Source: Megachile rotundata
Taxonomy: Eukaryota > Arthropoda > Insecta > Hymenoptera > Megachilidae
DNA length: 64,000 bases
Direction: 5' to 3'
Assembly (NCBI RefSeq): GCF_050947335.1
Contig: NW_027473605.1
Span: forward strand, 124,001 to 188,000
Under the pieces are notes generated by a model. It searched no databases, was not told the origin of the DNA, and was given only the letters and a program-made list of their open reading frames with translations. Positions 43,576 to 54,002 of this stretch are shown here, piece after piece (the stretch's first letter is position 1; every line of letters begins with the position of its first letter). Both the position numbers and the translations under genes were made by a program.

Positions 43576-44439
43576 ATGAGTACGGAAGGAAGTGCAACCG
43601 ACGCTCCGGTGGACGCCATGCGGCATGAGATACAGGCAAGTGAATTTCGGAACGTAAAGCTTCCTGCGTTCTGGAAAGAAGAACCGCGCTTGTGGTTTAT
43701 CATGCTAGAAAGAGAGTTCGCAGCATACGGCGTGCGAGCCGATGCTGTAAAAAGCTCCGCGGTAGTCCGAAGTTTAGATCAGGACACGATGAAGATCGTA
43801 CTAGATGTAATAGAGGCCCCGCCGGATAAAAGCACATATAATGACATAAAACGCGCATTGATAGAAAGGCTAGCCAGGTCGGACGAAGCTAACTTAAGAC
43901 ATCTCCTATCTGGCCTCGAACTGGGCAACAGAAGACCGTCCGAGCTCCTAAGGGAGATGAGCCAGCTCGCGGGGGCGAACGTTGGGGAGAGCGCACTCCG
44001 CGCGCTGTGGATCCAGCGGCTTCCGGGCAGGGTGCAGGAGATTCTGTCTATAATCGATGATGCGGACCTGCAAAGATTGGCGAAAGTCGCCGATAAAACA
44101 ATGGAGCGTTCGGCAGCCGAAGTGTCGGCCATTGCCGATTTCACCCACGCCAAGCGGGACACAATGGCGGACGCAACGCGGGACGACAGGCCCGGACACC
44201 AAGATGGCGAATTGGCGGCAATCGCGAGGCGATTGTCTCGCGTGGAGATCGAGCTGACCAGGAGAAACCGCAATCGCAGCAAACAGCATTTCTTCAGAAG
44301 GAGGAGCGCCAGCCGGGACGACAGCACGAAACGGAACGGGTTGTGCTGGTTCCACCATAAATTCGCCGAGCAGTCCTGGAAATGCAGGAAGCCGTGCAGC
44401 TGGACAGGTCCGGACAAACGTGGACCAGAAAAAAACTAA
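43576..44439 (+). CDS. gag: Gag polyprotein (287 aa) with CHCC zinc motif
   Basis: Structural protein that would assemble the cytoplasmic particle and bind the element's RNA. I chose the ATG at 43576 (AAAAAATGAG context, A at -3); the frame is open further upstream only through the primer-binding site without an earlier ATG. Residues about 23-130 match the capsid-type region common in arthropod Ty3/gypsy elements: LPAFW (29-33), PRLWF (37-41), PPDKSTYNDIK (82-92) and LLSGLELGNRRPSELLREM (110-128). An arginine-rich stretch (about 226-255) is followed by a single zinc motif C257-x2-H260-x9-C270-x3-C274, a CHCC spacing and not the usual CCHC. The frame ends at TAA right after A_AAA_AAC, where pol is entered by -1 shift. 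It is intact, with no frameshift or internal stop. Confidence 0.93.
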   Translation: MSTEGSATDAPVDAMRHEIQASEFRNVKLPAFWKEEPRLWFIMLEREFAAYGVRADAVKSSAVVRSLDQDTMKIVLDVIEAPPDKSTYNDIKRALIERLARSDEANLRHLLSGLELGNRRPSELLREMSQLAGANVGESALRALWIQRLPGRVQEILSIIDDADLQRLAKVADKTMERSAAEVSAIADFTHAKRDTMADATRDDRPGHQDGELAAIARRLSRVEIELTRRNRNRSKQHFFRRRSASRDDSTKRNGLCWFHHKFAEQSWKCRKPCSWTGPDKRGPEKN

Positions 44440-47400
44440 AGGCGACGTCCCAAGTCGAGGCAGTTGGCGACGTGCAGCAGAAATATCGCCTCAGCATCCG
44501 AGACACCAGGAGCAGGATGGAGTTTCTGATCGACACGGGCGCAGATGTTTCAATAATTCCGCGATCATTGGGAGGTAAGAATCGGAAGGTAGGCTCGTTT
44601 AAATTATACGCGGCAAACGGGGCAGTCATCAATACATACGGCGAAAAATTATTATCTCTAAACTTAGGCCTTCGCCGAGAATTCCCCTGGCGATTTATAA
44701 TGGCCGATGTTTCTAAGCCGATAATAGGGGCAGATTTTTTACATTTTTTCAACTTATTGGTAGATCTTAGAAATAAAAGACTATTAGACAACAATACTCA
44801 AATACACAGAAATATGACACTCCGCAGAACCGATGTCCCATCAGTATCTACAGTAGACAGGGGCAATACATTTAATTCGTTGTTAAAAGAATACGTAGAT
44901 ATCACTAAACCTACTGTACACAAAAATATAAAACATAAGGTGTGTCATGAAATAGTCACGTCCGGACCCCCGTTCGCTGAGCGAGCGCGACGCCTGCCTC
45001 CCGAGAAATTGAAAATAGCTCGAGCAGAGTTCGAGCAAATGATTAGAGAAGGCATTTGCCGCCCTTCAACGAGTCAATGGGCGAGTCCGTTGCACATGGT
45101 TACGAAAAAGACCGGCGGTTGGCGACCTTGTGGGGACTACCGCCGTCTGAATGGCATTACAAAACCGAATAAATATCCGTTGCCACATATACATGATGTG
45201 GCGCATAGATTCGACGGAAGTAAGGTATTTTCAAAAATTGATTTATCGCGAGCTTATTTCCAGGTACCTATAGCACCTGAGGACATAGAAAAAACCGCGG
45301 TAATCACCCCATTTGGTTTGTACGAGTTCACAGTAATGCCGTTCGGATTGTGTAACGCCGCCCAAACTTTTCAAAGACTGATGGACACGATATTGCGTGG
45401 TCTTGATTTTTGTCAATGTTATATCGACGATATAATCGTAGCGTCTCCCGATTTAGAGACACACGAGAAACATCTGCGCGCGTTGTTCGACAAGCTCCGG
45501 GAAAACGGTTTAGTAATAAATATTTCAAAATGTAAATTCGCGGAAACTAGTGTAGAGTACTTAGGATGTAAGGTTAGTAATAAGGGAATCGCTCCGCTGG
45601 ACGAGCGGATCCAAGCGATCAAAAATTATCCGAAGCCGGAGACGCTAGCGGATCTCCGTAGGTACATAGGCGTAATCGGATTTTACCGTAGGTTCCTTCC
45701 TCACGCCGCGGAATGGCTGGACCCTCTGCACAAGCTCCTGAAAGGAGCTAAGAAAAGGGACAGGAGGCCAGTTTGTTGGGACGATGGATCCGAAAAGGCG
45801 TTCGAGGAGACAAAGAATCATCTGGCTAACGCTTCCCTGCTGCATTATCCGAAGGAGAATGCAGCGTTGGCGCTGCGCACAGACGCATCCGACGTCGCAG
45901 TAGGGGCAGTGTTGGAGCAATTTAGTGACGGTAAATGGGAGCCACTCGGTTTTTTCTCTAGGAAATTGGATAAGACACAAGTAAAGTACAGTGTATATGA
46001 CAGAGAACTTTTGGCCATTTACAAAAGCATAAAGTTTTTTAGACACTTTGTAGAAGGCAGAGAGATGCATATACAAACGGATCACAAGCCGTTGGTATAT
46101 GCATTTCAGCAAAAAGCCGATAAAGCTAGCCCGCGACAATTAAGACAATTGGATTTCATAAGCCAATTCACGACAAAGATCGTGTACGTAGAAGGCGACA
46201 AAAATATTGTAGCCGACGCGTTTTCTAGAATACAAACAATAGAATTACCAGTTGTCATCTCGACGGAAGAATTAATACTAGCACAGTCGCAAGACGACGA
46301 ACTAAAAGATATAATATCCGCGAACTCCAACAAATGGAATCTTCAGAAAATACTTGTAGAAGGTTCAGATAGATGTTTGTATGGAGACGTGATAAAAAAT
46401 AATATCAGACCTTACGTGCCAAAAGTACTTAGAAGAAAAATTTTTGATAATGTTCATAATTTGTCGCACCCGAGTGGGCGAGCCACCAAAAAATTAATCT
46501 CTAGAAGTTTTATGTGGCCTTTAATGAACAGAGACGTAACCGAGTGGTCCCGTACATGCGTGCCTTGCCAAATAAGTAAGATCCATCGTCACAACAGGCT
46601 GGCACCCGAGAAGATAGAGATACCAAAGGGTCGCTTTGAACATATCCACGTAGATCTAGTCGGACCTTTACCTGTAATTAATAACTATAAATATTGCCTT
46701 ACGATTATAGATAGATTTACCAGATGGCCAGAAGCAGTGCCAATTACCGACTGTTCAGCCGATAAAGTAGCAACGGCTTTGTACTCGGCGTGGATAACAA
46801 GATTCGGAGCCCCAGCTACCATTACGTCCGATCAGGGGACGCAATTCGAGTCCCAGCTGTTCCAGTCCCTGGCCAAACTGATCGGATGTAATAAGACAAG
46901 GACCACCGCGTACCATCCCCAATCAAACGGTATGATTGAGAGGTGGCATAGGTCACTTAAGGCAGCGATAATGTGTCACGAGACACGAAATTGGGTCGAG
47001 ATACTTCCCACGGTCCTACTGGGTCTCCGAACTAGTTTTAAAAACGATATTGGAGCATCTGCGGCGGAAATGGTATACGGCACTCCCATAAAATTGCCGG
47101 GAGAGTTTTTCATGGCTCAAGACGAAACTACAAATCCGCAAATATTTTTAGAGAAATTTAGGCAACATATCAGACAAATTAAACCAAGTCCAATATCGCA
47201 CCATAGCACTCAAAAGACATTTACTCATAAAAATTTATATACATGTTCGCACGTATTTTTGCGAGTAGACGCAGTTCGAAAACCTTTAGAACCGCCTTAC
47301 GAAGGTCCATTTAGAGTAGTGCAGAGGGTTACCGATCGAATATTTAAAATTGATTATAAAGGAAGCGAAATCAATGTATCGGTCAATAGATTAAAACCTG

Positions 47401-47480
47401 CGTTTTGTGAAACTACCGAGACTGAAAGAAATAGCGTACCAAAGACTTATGTAAAAAAAAGAGTTACATTCGCGCGTTAA
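44382..47480 (+). CDS. pol: Pol polyprotein: protease, reverse transcriptase, RNase H, integrase
   Basis: Lies in the -1 frame relative to gag. The first ATG of the frame is 44382 and is used here for numbering, but the product is probably made by frameshift, so pol residues would start at 44436 (about 1014 aa, Gag-Pol about 1301 aa). Aspartic protease: DTGAD at 51-55, later IIGADFL. Reverse transcriptase about 223-397 with YIDD at 347-350. RNase H with D501, E542, D567 and D612. Integrase zinc domain H692-x3-H696-x29-C726-x2-C729; catalytic D758, D817 and E853 with 35 residues between the last two (DD35E). A C-terminal GPY/F-type segment has PYEGPF at 972-977. No stop, frameshift or lost catalytic residue is seen. 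There is no chromodomain that I can recognise at the C terminus. Confidence 0.95.
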   Translation: MQEAVQLDRSGQTWTRKKLKATSQVEAVGDVQQKYRLSIRDTRSRMEFLIDTGADVSIIPRSLGGKNRKVGSFKLYAANGAVINTYGEKLLSLNLGLRREFPWRFIMADVSKPIIGADFLHFFNLLVDLRNKRLLDNNTQIHRNMTLRRTDVPSVSTVDRGNTFNSLLKEYVDITKPTVHKNIKHKVCHEIVTSGPPFAERARRLPPEKLKIARAEFEQMIREGICRPSTSQWASPLHMVTKKTGGWRPCGDYRRLNGITKPNKYPLPHIHDVAHRFDGSKVFSKIDLSRAYFQVPIAPEDIEKTAVITPFGLYEFTVMPFGLCNAAQTFQRLMDTILRGLDFCQCYIDDIIVASPDLETHEKHLRALFDKLRENGLVINISKCKFAETSVEYLGCKVSNKGIAPLDERIQAIKNYPKPETLADLRRYIGVIGFYRRFLPHAAEWLDPLHKLLKGAKKRDRRPVCWDDGSEKAFEETKNHLANASLLHYPKENAALALRTDASDVAVGAVLEQFSDGKWEPLGFFSRKLDKTQVKYSVYDRELLAIYKSIKFFRHFVEGREMHIQTDHKPLVYAFQQKADKASPRQLRQLDFISQFTTKIVYVEGDKNIVADAFSRIQTIELPVVISTEELILAQSQDDELKDIISANSNKWNLQKILVEGSDRCLYGDVIKNNIRPYVPKVLRRKIFDNVHNLSHPSGRATKKLISRSFMWPLMNRDVTEWSRTCVPCQISKIHRHNRLAPEKIEIPKGRFEHIHVDLVGPLPVINNYKYCLTIIDRFTRWPEAVPITDCSADKVATALYSAWITRFGAPATITSDQGTQFESQLFQSLAKLIGCNKTRTTAYHPQSNGMIERWHRSLKAAIMCHETRNWVEILPTVLLGLRTSFKNDIGASAAEMVYGTPIKLPGEFFMAQDETTNPQIFLEKFRQHIRQIKPSPISHHSTQKTFTHKNLYTCSHVFLRVDAVRKPLEPPYEGPFRVVQRVTDRIFKIDYKGSEINVSVNRLKPAFCETTETERNSVPKTYVKKRVTFAR
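44430..44436 (+). promoter_or_regulatory. -1 ribosomal frameshift heptamer A_AAA_AAC
   Basis: Gag codons read GAA AAA AAC TAA, placing A_AAA_AAC in the correct phase for a -1 slip with the gag stop directly after it. The pol frame is -1 to gag and overlaps this point, so the site fits exactly. I looked for a downstream stem or pseudoknot and found only weak pairings, so the stimulator is unresolved. Confidence 0.85.
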
Positions 47481-47487
47481 CGCACTC

Positions 47488-47499
47488 GGAGGGGAGTGA
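47488..47499 (+). other. Polypurine tract
   Basis: GGAGGGGAGTGA abuts the first base of the 3' LTR, with a single T among twelve bases. It is the expected primer for plus-strand DNA synthesis. It lies 7 bp past the pol stop codon, so the 3' untranslated part upstream of the LTR is only 19 bp. Confidence 0.85.
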
Positions 47500-47781
47500 T
47501 GTGGCGACTGTACCGACAGCGTCACATGCGCCCTCTGGACAGTTCCTATTTTTAGTTACTTTTTATTTCTTAGGTTAAGTTGTAAATAGTAGTTGGTAAG
47601 ACTAGTTTATAAGGAACGCGGCGCGAAAAAGAAGAACGTCGTTCTTCCACTTCTTGTACGAAAGAAAAAGAGTCAGCACGTGCGCGTCTTAATAAAAAGT
47701 ACAATCCTTGCAAATAGCGAGAAAAGTCGTCGTACGTCATTTCCTACACCAGGTTCTCCTTCGCGAACCTCAGTCCCCACA
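47500..47781 (+). repeat. 3' long terminal repeat (282 bp)
   Basis: Same length as the 5' LTR and identical to it by direct reading. It carries the TATA-like box at 47608-47613, the dyad at 47631-47647 and AATAAA at 47691-47696. Open frames that run from it into the satellite are accidental. Confidence 0.95.
47691..47696 (+). terminator. Poly(A) signal of the retrotransposon transcript
   Basis: AATAAA within CTTAATAAAAAGTAC in the 3' LTR. Cleavage would be expected some 15-25 bp downstream, about 47712-47722, defining the R/U5 boundary. The cleavage site is inferred. Confidence 0.6.
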
Positions 47782-47785
47782 CTAT
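47782..47785 (+). repeat. Target-site duplication, right copy (CTAT)
   Basis: Direct repeat of 43245-43248. After it the satellite resumes as ACTTATTACACCCACTGC, exactly as in the uninterrupted cassettes at, for example, 40136 and 51390. Confidence 0.88.
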
Positions 47786-50700
47786 ACTTATTACACCCAC
47801 TGCTATCAATATAACTCATATTATTATACATATTATGCTTATATGATCGACAGAACGACAATTACTATAGTTATTACACTCACTATTATCAATCTAACTC
47901 ATATTATTAACCATATTATGCAAATATGATCGATAGAACGACAATTACTATACTTATTACTCTTATTATTATCGATCTAACTCATATTATTAGACATATT
48001 ATGCTTATGTGATCGATAGAACGACAATTACTATACTTATTACTCTTATTATTACCAATCTAACTCATATTATTAGTCATATTATGCTTATATGATCGAT
48101 AGAACGACAATTAGTATACTCATTACTCTTATTATTATCAATCTAACTCATATTATTAGCAATATTATACTTATATGATCGATAGAACGACAATTGCTAT
48201 ACTTATTACTCTTATTATTATCAATCTAACTCATATTATTAGCCATATTATGCTTATATGATCGATAGACAGACAATTACTACACTCATTACTCTTATTA
48301 TTATCAAACTAACTCATATTATTAGCCATATTATGCTTACGAGATCGATAGAACGACAATTACTATACTAATTACTCTTATTATTATCAATCTAACTCGT
48401 ATTATTAGCCATATTATGCTTATGTGATCGATAGAACGACAATTACTATACTTATTCCTCTTCTTATTATCAATCTAACTCATATTATTAGCCATATTAT
48501 GCTTATATGATCGACAGAACGACAACTACTATACTTATTACACTCACTATTGTCAATCTAACTCATATTATTAGCCATATTGTGCTTATATGATCGACAG
48601 AACGACAATTACTATACTTATTACTCTTCTTATTATCAATCTAACTCATATTATTAGCCATATTATGCTTACATGATCGACAGAACGACAATTACTATAC
48701 TTATTACTCTTATTATTATCAATCTAACTCACATTATTAGTCATATTATGCTTATGTGATCGATAGAACGACAATTACTATACTAATTACTCTTATTATT
48801 ATCAATCTAACTCGTATTATTAGCCATATTATGCTTATGTGATCCATAGAACGACAATTACTATACTTATTTCTCTTATTGTTATCAATCTAACTCATAC
48901 TATTAGCCATATTATGCTTATGTGATCGATATAACGACAATTACTATACTTACTACTCTTATTATTATCAATCTAACTCATATTATTAGCCATATTCTGC
49001 TTATATGATCGATAGAACGACAATTACTATACTTATTACTCTTATTATTATCAATCTAACTCATATTATTAGCCATATTATGTTTATATGATCGACAGAA
49101 CGACCATTACTATACTTATTACACTCACTGCTATCAATCTAACTCATATTATTATACATATTATGCTTATATGATCGACAGAACGACAATTACTATAGTT
49201 ATTACACTCACTATTATCAATCTAACTCATATTATTAACCATAATATGCAAATATGATCGATAGAACGACAATTACTATACTTATTACTCTTATTACTAT
49301 CGATCTAACTCATATTATTAGACATATTATGCTTATATGATCGATAGAACGACAATTACTATACTTATTACTCTTATTATTATCAATATAACTCATATTA
49401 TTAGCCATATTATGCTTATATGATCGATAGACCGACAATTACTACACTCATTACTCTTATTATTATCAAACTAACTCATATTATTAGCCATATTATGCTT
49501 ATGTGACCGATAGAACGACTATTACTTTACTTATTACTCTTATTATTATCAATCTAACTCATATAATTAGCCATATTATGCTTATGTGATCGATAGAACG
49601 ACAATTACTATACTTATTACTCTTCTTATTATCAAACTAACTCATATTATTAGCCATATTATGATTATATGATCGATTGAACGACAATTACTATACTTAT
49701 TACTCTTATTATTATCGATCTATCTCATATTATTAGCCATATTATGCTTATGTGATCGATAGGACTACAATTACTATACTTATTACTCTTATTGTTATCA
49801 ATCTAACTCATAGTATTAGCCATATTATGCTTATGTGATCGATATAACGACAATTACTATACTTATTACTCTTATCATTATCAATCTAACTCATATTATT
49901 AGCCATATTATGCTTATATGATAGTCAGAACGACAATTAGTATACTCATTACTCTTATTATTATCAATCTAACTCATATTATTAGCCATATTATGCTTAT
50001 GTGACCGATAGAACGACAATTACTTTACTTATTACTCTTATTATTATCAATCTAACACGTATTATTAGCCATATTATGCTTATGTGATCGATATAACGAC
50101 AATTACTATACTTACTACTCTTATTATTATCAATCTAACTCATATTATTAGCCATATTCTGCTTATATGATCGATAGAACGACAATTACTATACTTATTA
50201 CTCTTATTATTATCAATCTAACTCATATTATTAGCCATATTATGTTTATATGATCGACAGAACGACCATTACTATACTTATTACACTCACTGCTATCAAT
50301 CTAACTCATATTATTATACATATTATGCTTATATGATCGACAGAACGACAATTACTATAGTTATTACACTCACTATTATCAATCTAACTCATATTATTAA
50401 CCATAATATGCAAATATGATCGATAGAACGACAATTACTATACTTATTACTCTTATTACTATCGATCTAACTCATATTATTAGACATATTATGCTTATAT
50501 GATCGATAGAACGACAATTACTATACTTATTACTCTTATTATTATCAATATAACTCATATTATTAGCCATATTATGCTTATATGATCGATAGACCGACAA
50601 TTACTACACTCATTACTCTTATTATTATCAAACTAACTCATATTATTAGCCATATTATGCTTATGTGACCGATAGAACGACTATTACTTTACTTATTACT

Positions 50701-50799
50701 CTTATTATTATCAATCTAACTCATATAATTAGCCATATTATGCTTATGTGATCGATAGAACGACAATTACTATACTTATTACTCTTCTTATTATCAAAC

Positions 50800-53700
50800 T
50801 AACTCATAGTATTAGCCATATTATGCTTATGTGATCGATATAACGACAATTACTATACTTATTACTCTTATCATTATCAATCTAACTCATATTATTAGCC
50901 ATATTATGCTTATATGATAGTCAGAACGACAATTAGTATACTCATTACTCTTATTATTATCAATCTAACTCATATTATTAGCCATATTATGCTTATGTGA
51001 CCGATAGAACGACAATTACTTTACTTATTACTCTTATTATTATCAATCTAACACGTATTATTAGCCATATTATGCTTATGTGATCGATAGGACGACAATT
51101 ACTATACTTATTACTCTTATTGTTATCAATGTAACTCATACTATTATCCATATTATGCTTATGTGATCGATATAACGACAATTACTATACTTATTACTCT
51201 TATTATTATCAATCTAACTCATATTATTAGCCATATTATGCTAATATGATCGTCAGAACGACAATTACTATCCTTATTATTCTTACTATTATCAATGTAA
51301 CTCATATTATTAACCATATTATGAAGATATGATCGATAGAACGACAATTACTATACTTATTACTCTTATTATCAATCTAACTCATATTATTGGCCATATT
51401 ATGCTTACATGATCGACAGAACGACAATTACTATACTTATTACACCCACTGCTATCAATATAACTCATATTATTATACATATTATGCTTATATGATCGAC
51501 AGAACGACAATTACTATAGTTATTACACTCACTATTATCAATCTAACTCATATTATTAACCATATTATGCAAATATGATCGATAGAACGACAATTACTAT
51601 ACTTATTACTCTTATTATTATCAATCTAACTCATATTATTAGCCATATTATGTTTATATGATCGACAGAACGACCATTACTATACTTATTACACTCACTG
51701 CTATCAATCTAACTCATATTATTATACATATTATGCTTATATGATCGACAGAACGACAATTACTATAGTTATTACACTCACTATTATCAATCTAACTCAT
51801 ATTATTAACCATAATATGCAAATATGATCGATAGAACGACAATTACTATACTTATTACTCTTATTACTATCGATCTAACTCATATTATTAGACATATTAT
51901 GCTTATATGATCGATAGAACGACAATTACTATACTTATTTCTCTTATTGTTATCAATCTAACTCATACTATTAGCCATATTATGCTTATGTGATCGATAT
52001 AACGACAATTACTATACTTACTACTCTTATTATTATCAATCTAACTCATATTATTAGCCATATTCTGCTTATATGATCGATAGAACGACAATTACTATAC
52101 TTATTACTCTTATTATTATCAATCTAACTCATATTATTAGCCATATTATGTTTATATGATCGACAGAACGACCATTACTATACTTATTACACTCACTGCT
52201 ATCAATCTAACTCATATTATTATACATATTATGCTTATATGATCGACAGAACGACAATTACTATAGTTATTACACTCACTATTATCAATCTAACTCATAT
52301 TATTAACCATAATATGCAAATATGATCGATAGAACGACAATTACTATACTTATTACTCTTATTACTATCGATCTAACTCATATTATTAGACATATTATGC
52401 TTATATGATCGATAGAACGACAATTACTATACTTATTACTCTTATTATTATCAATATAACTCATATTATTAGCCATATTATGCTTATATGATCGATAGAC
52501 CGACAATTACTACACTCATTACTCTTATTATTATCAATCTAACTCATATTATTAGCCATATTATGCTTATGTGACCGATAGAACGACTATTACTTTACTT
52601 ATTACTCTTATTATTATCAATCTAACTCATATAATTAGCCATATTATGCTTATGTGATCGATAGAACGACAATTACTATACTTATTACTCTTCTTATTAT
52701 CAAACTAACTCATATTATTAGCCATATTATGATTATATGATCGATTGAACGACAATTACTATACTTATTACTCTTATTATTATCGATCTATCTCATATTA
52801 TTAGCCATATTATGCTTATGTGATCGATAGGACTACAATTACTATACTTATTACTCTTATTGTTATCAATCTAACTCATACTATTAGCCATATTATGCTT
52901 ATGTGATCGATATAACGACAATTACTATACTTATTACTCTTATCATTATCAATCTAACTCATATTATTAGCCATATTATGCTTATATGATAGTCAGAACG
53001 ACAATTAGTATACTCATTACTCTTATTATTATCAATCTAACTCATATTATTAGCCATATTATGCTTATGTGACCGATAGAACGACAATTACTTTACTTAT
53101 TACTCTTATTATTATCAATCTAACACGTATTATTAGCCATATTATGCTTATGTGATCGATAGGACGACAATTACTATACTTATTACTCTTATTGTTATCA
53201 ATGTAACTCATACTATTATCCATATTATGCTTATGTGATCGATATAACGACAATTACTATACTTATTACTCTTATTATTATCAATCTAACTCATATTATT
53301 AGCCATATTATGCTAATATGATCGTCCGAACGACAATTACTATCCTTATTATTCTTACTATTATCAATGTAACTCATATTATTAACCATATTATGAAGAT
53401 ATGATCGATAGAACGACAATTACTATACTTATTACTCTTATTATCAATCTAACTCATATTATTGGCCATATTATGCTTACATGATCGACAGAACGACAAT
53501 TACTATACTTATTACACCCACTGCTATCAATATAACTCATATTATTATACATATTATGCTTATATGATCGACAGAACGACAATTACTATAGTTATTACAC
53601 TCACTATTATCAATCTAACTCATATTATTAACCATATTATGCAAATATGATCGATAGAACGACAATTACTATACTTATTACTCTTATTATTATCAATCTA

Positions 53701-54002
53701 ACTCATATTATTAGCCATATTATGTTTATATGATCGACAGAACGACCATTACTATACTTATTACACTCACTGCTATCAATCTAACTCATATTATTATACA
53801 TATTATGCTTATATGATCGACAGAACGACAATTACTATAGTTATTACACTCACTATTATCAATCTAACTCATATTATTAACCATAATATGCAAATATGAT
53901 CGATAGACCGACAATTACTATACTTATTACTCTTATTACTATCGATCTAACTCATATTATTAGACATATTATGCTTATATGATCGATAGAACGACAATTA
54001 CT
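50800..54002 (+). repeat. Tandem 25-monomer satellite blocks (2072-bp offset)
   Basis: Segment 50800-51930 repeats at 52872-54002, offset 2072 (25 x 83 less 3). Both have ATGTAACTCATACTATTATC (51128 and 53200), a variant I did not see elsewhere. Single-base differences include GATCGTCAG against GATCGTCCG near 53325 and GATAGAACG against GATAGACCG near 53902. Confidence 0.75.

Larger units (their letters stand above)
43249..47781 (+). mobile_element. Complete Ty3/gypsy-family LTR retrotransposon, 4533 bp, no env
   Basis: Order is LTR, primer-binding site, gag, pol (protease, reverse transcriptase, RNase H, integrase), polypurine tract, LTR. RNase H before integrase is the Ty3/gypsy order and excludes Ty1/copia. 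Both reading frames are open and the expected catalytic residues are present. Only 19 bp separate the pol stop from the 3' LTR, so there is no room for an envelope gene. The CHCC type of Gag zinc motif resembles what is described for the CsRn1 clade, so that clade is a candidate; a reverse transcriptase tree would settle it. Identical-looking LTRs and a clean target duplication indicate a recent insertion. Its base composition is clearly less AT-rich than the satellite around it. Confidence 0.96.

Noticed and set aside
43779..44417. Long reverse-strand frames opposite gag (also 43948-44358 and 44294-44794)
   Set aside because: Antisense shadows of gag and early pol, with no recognisable domain and no promoter evidence.
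44437..44500. Strong stem-loop or pseudoknot downstream of the frameshift heptamer
   Set aside because: By eye I found only 4-5 bp pairings with long loops, which is not enough to call a structure.
45328..46333. Reverse-strand frames opposite pol
   Set aside because: Antisense shadows of the reverse transcriptase and RNase H coding region.
47481..47499. Possible env or accessory gene after pol
   Set aside because: Only 19 bp separate the pol stop and the 3' LTR, and these hold the polypurine tract.
50993..51181. Reverse-strand 62-codon frame, repeated at 53065
   Set aside because: It lies wholly within satellite monomers and is repeated only because the 2072-bp block is duplicated.
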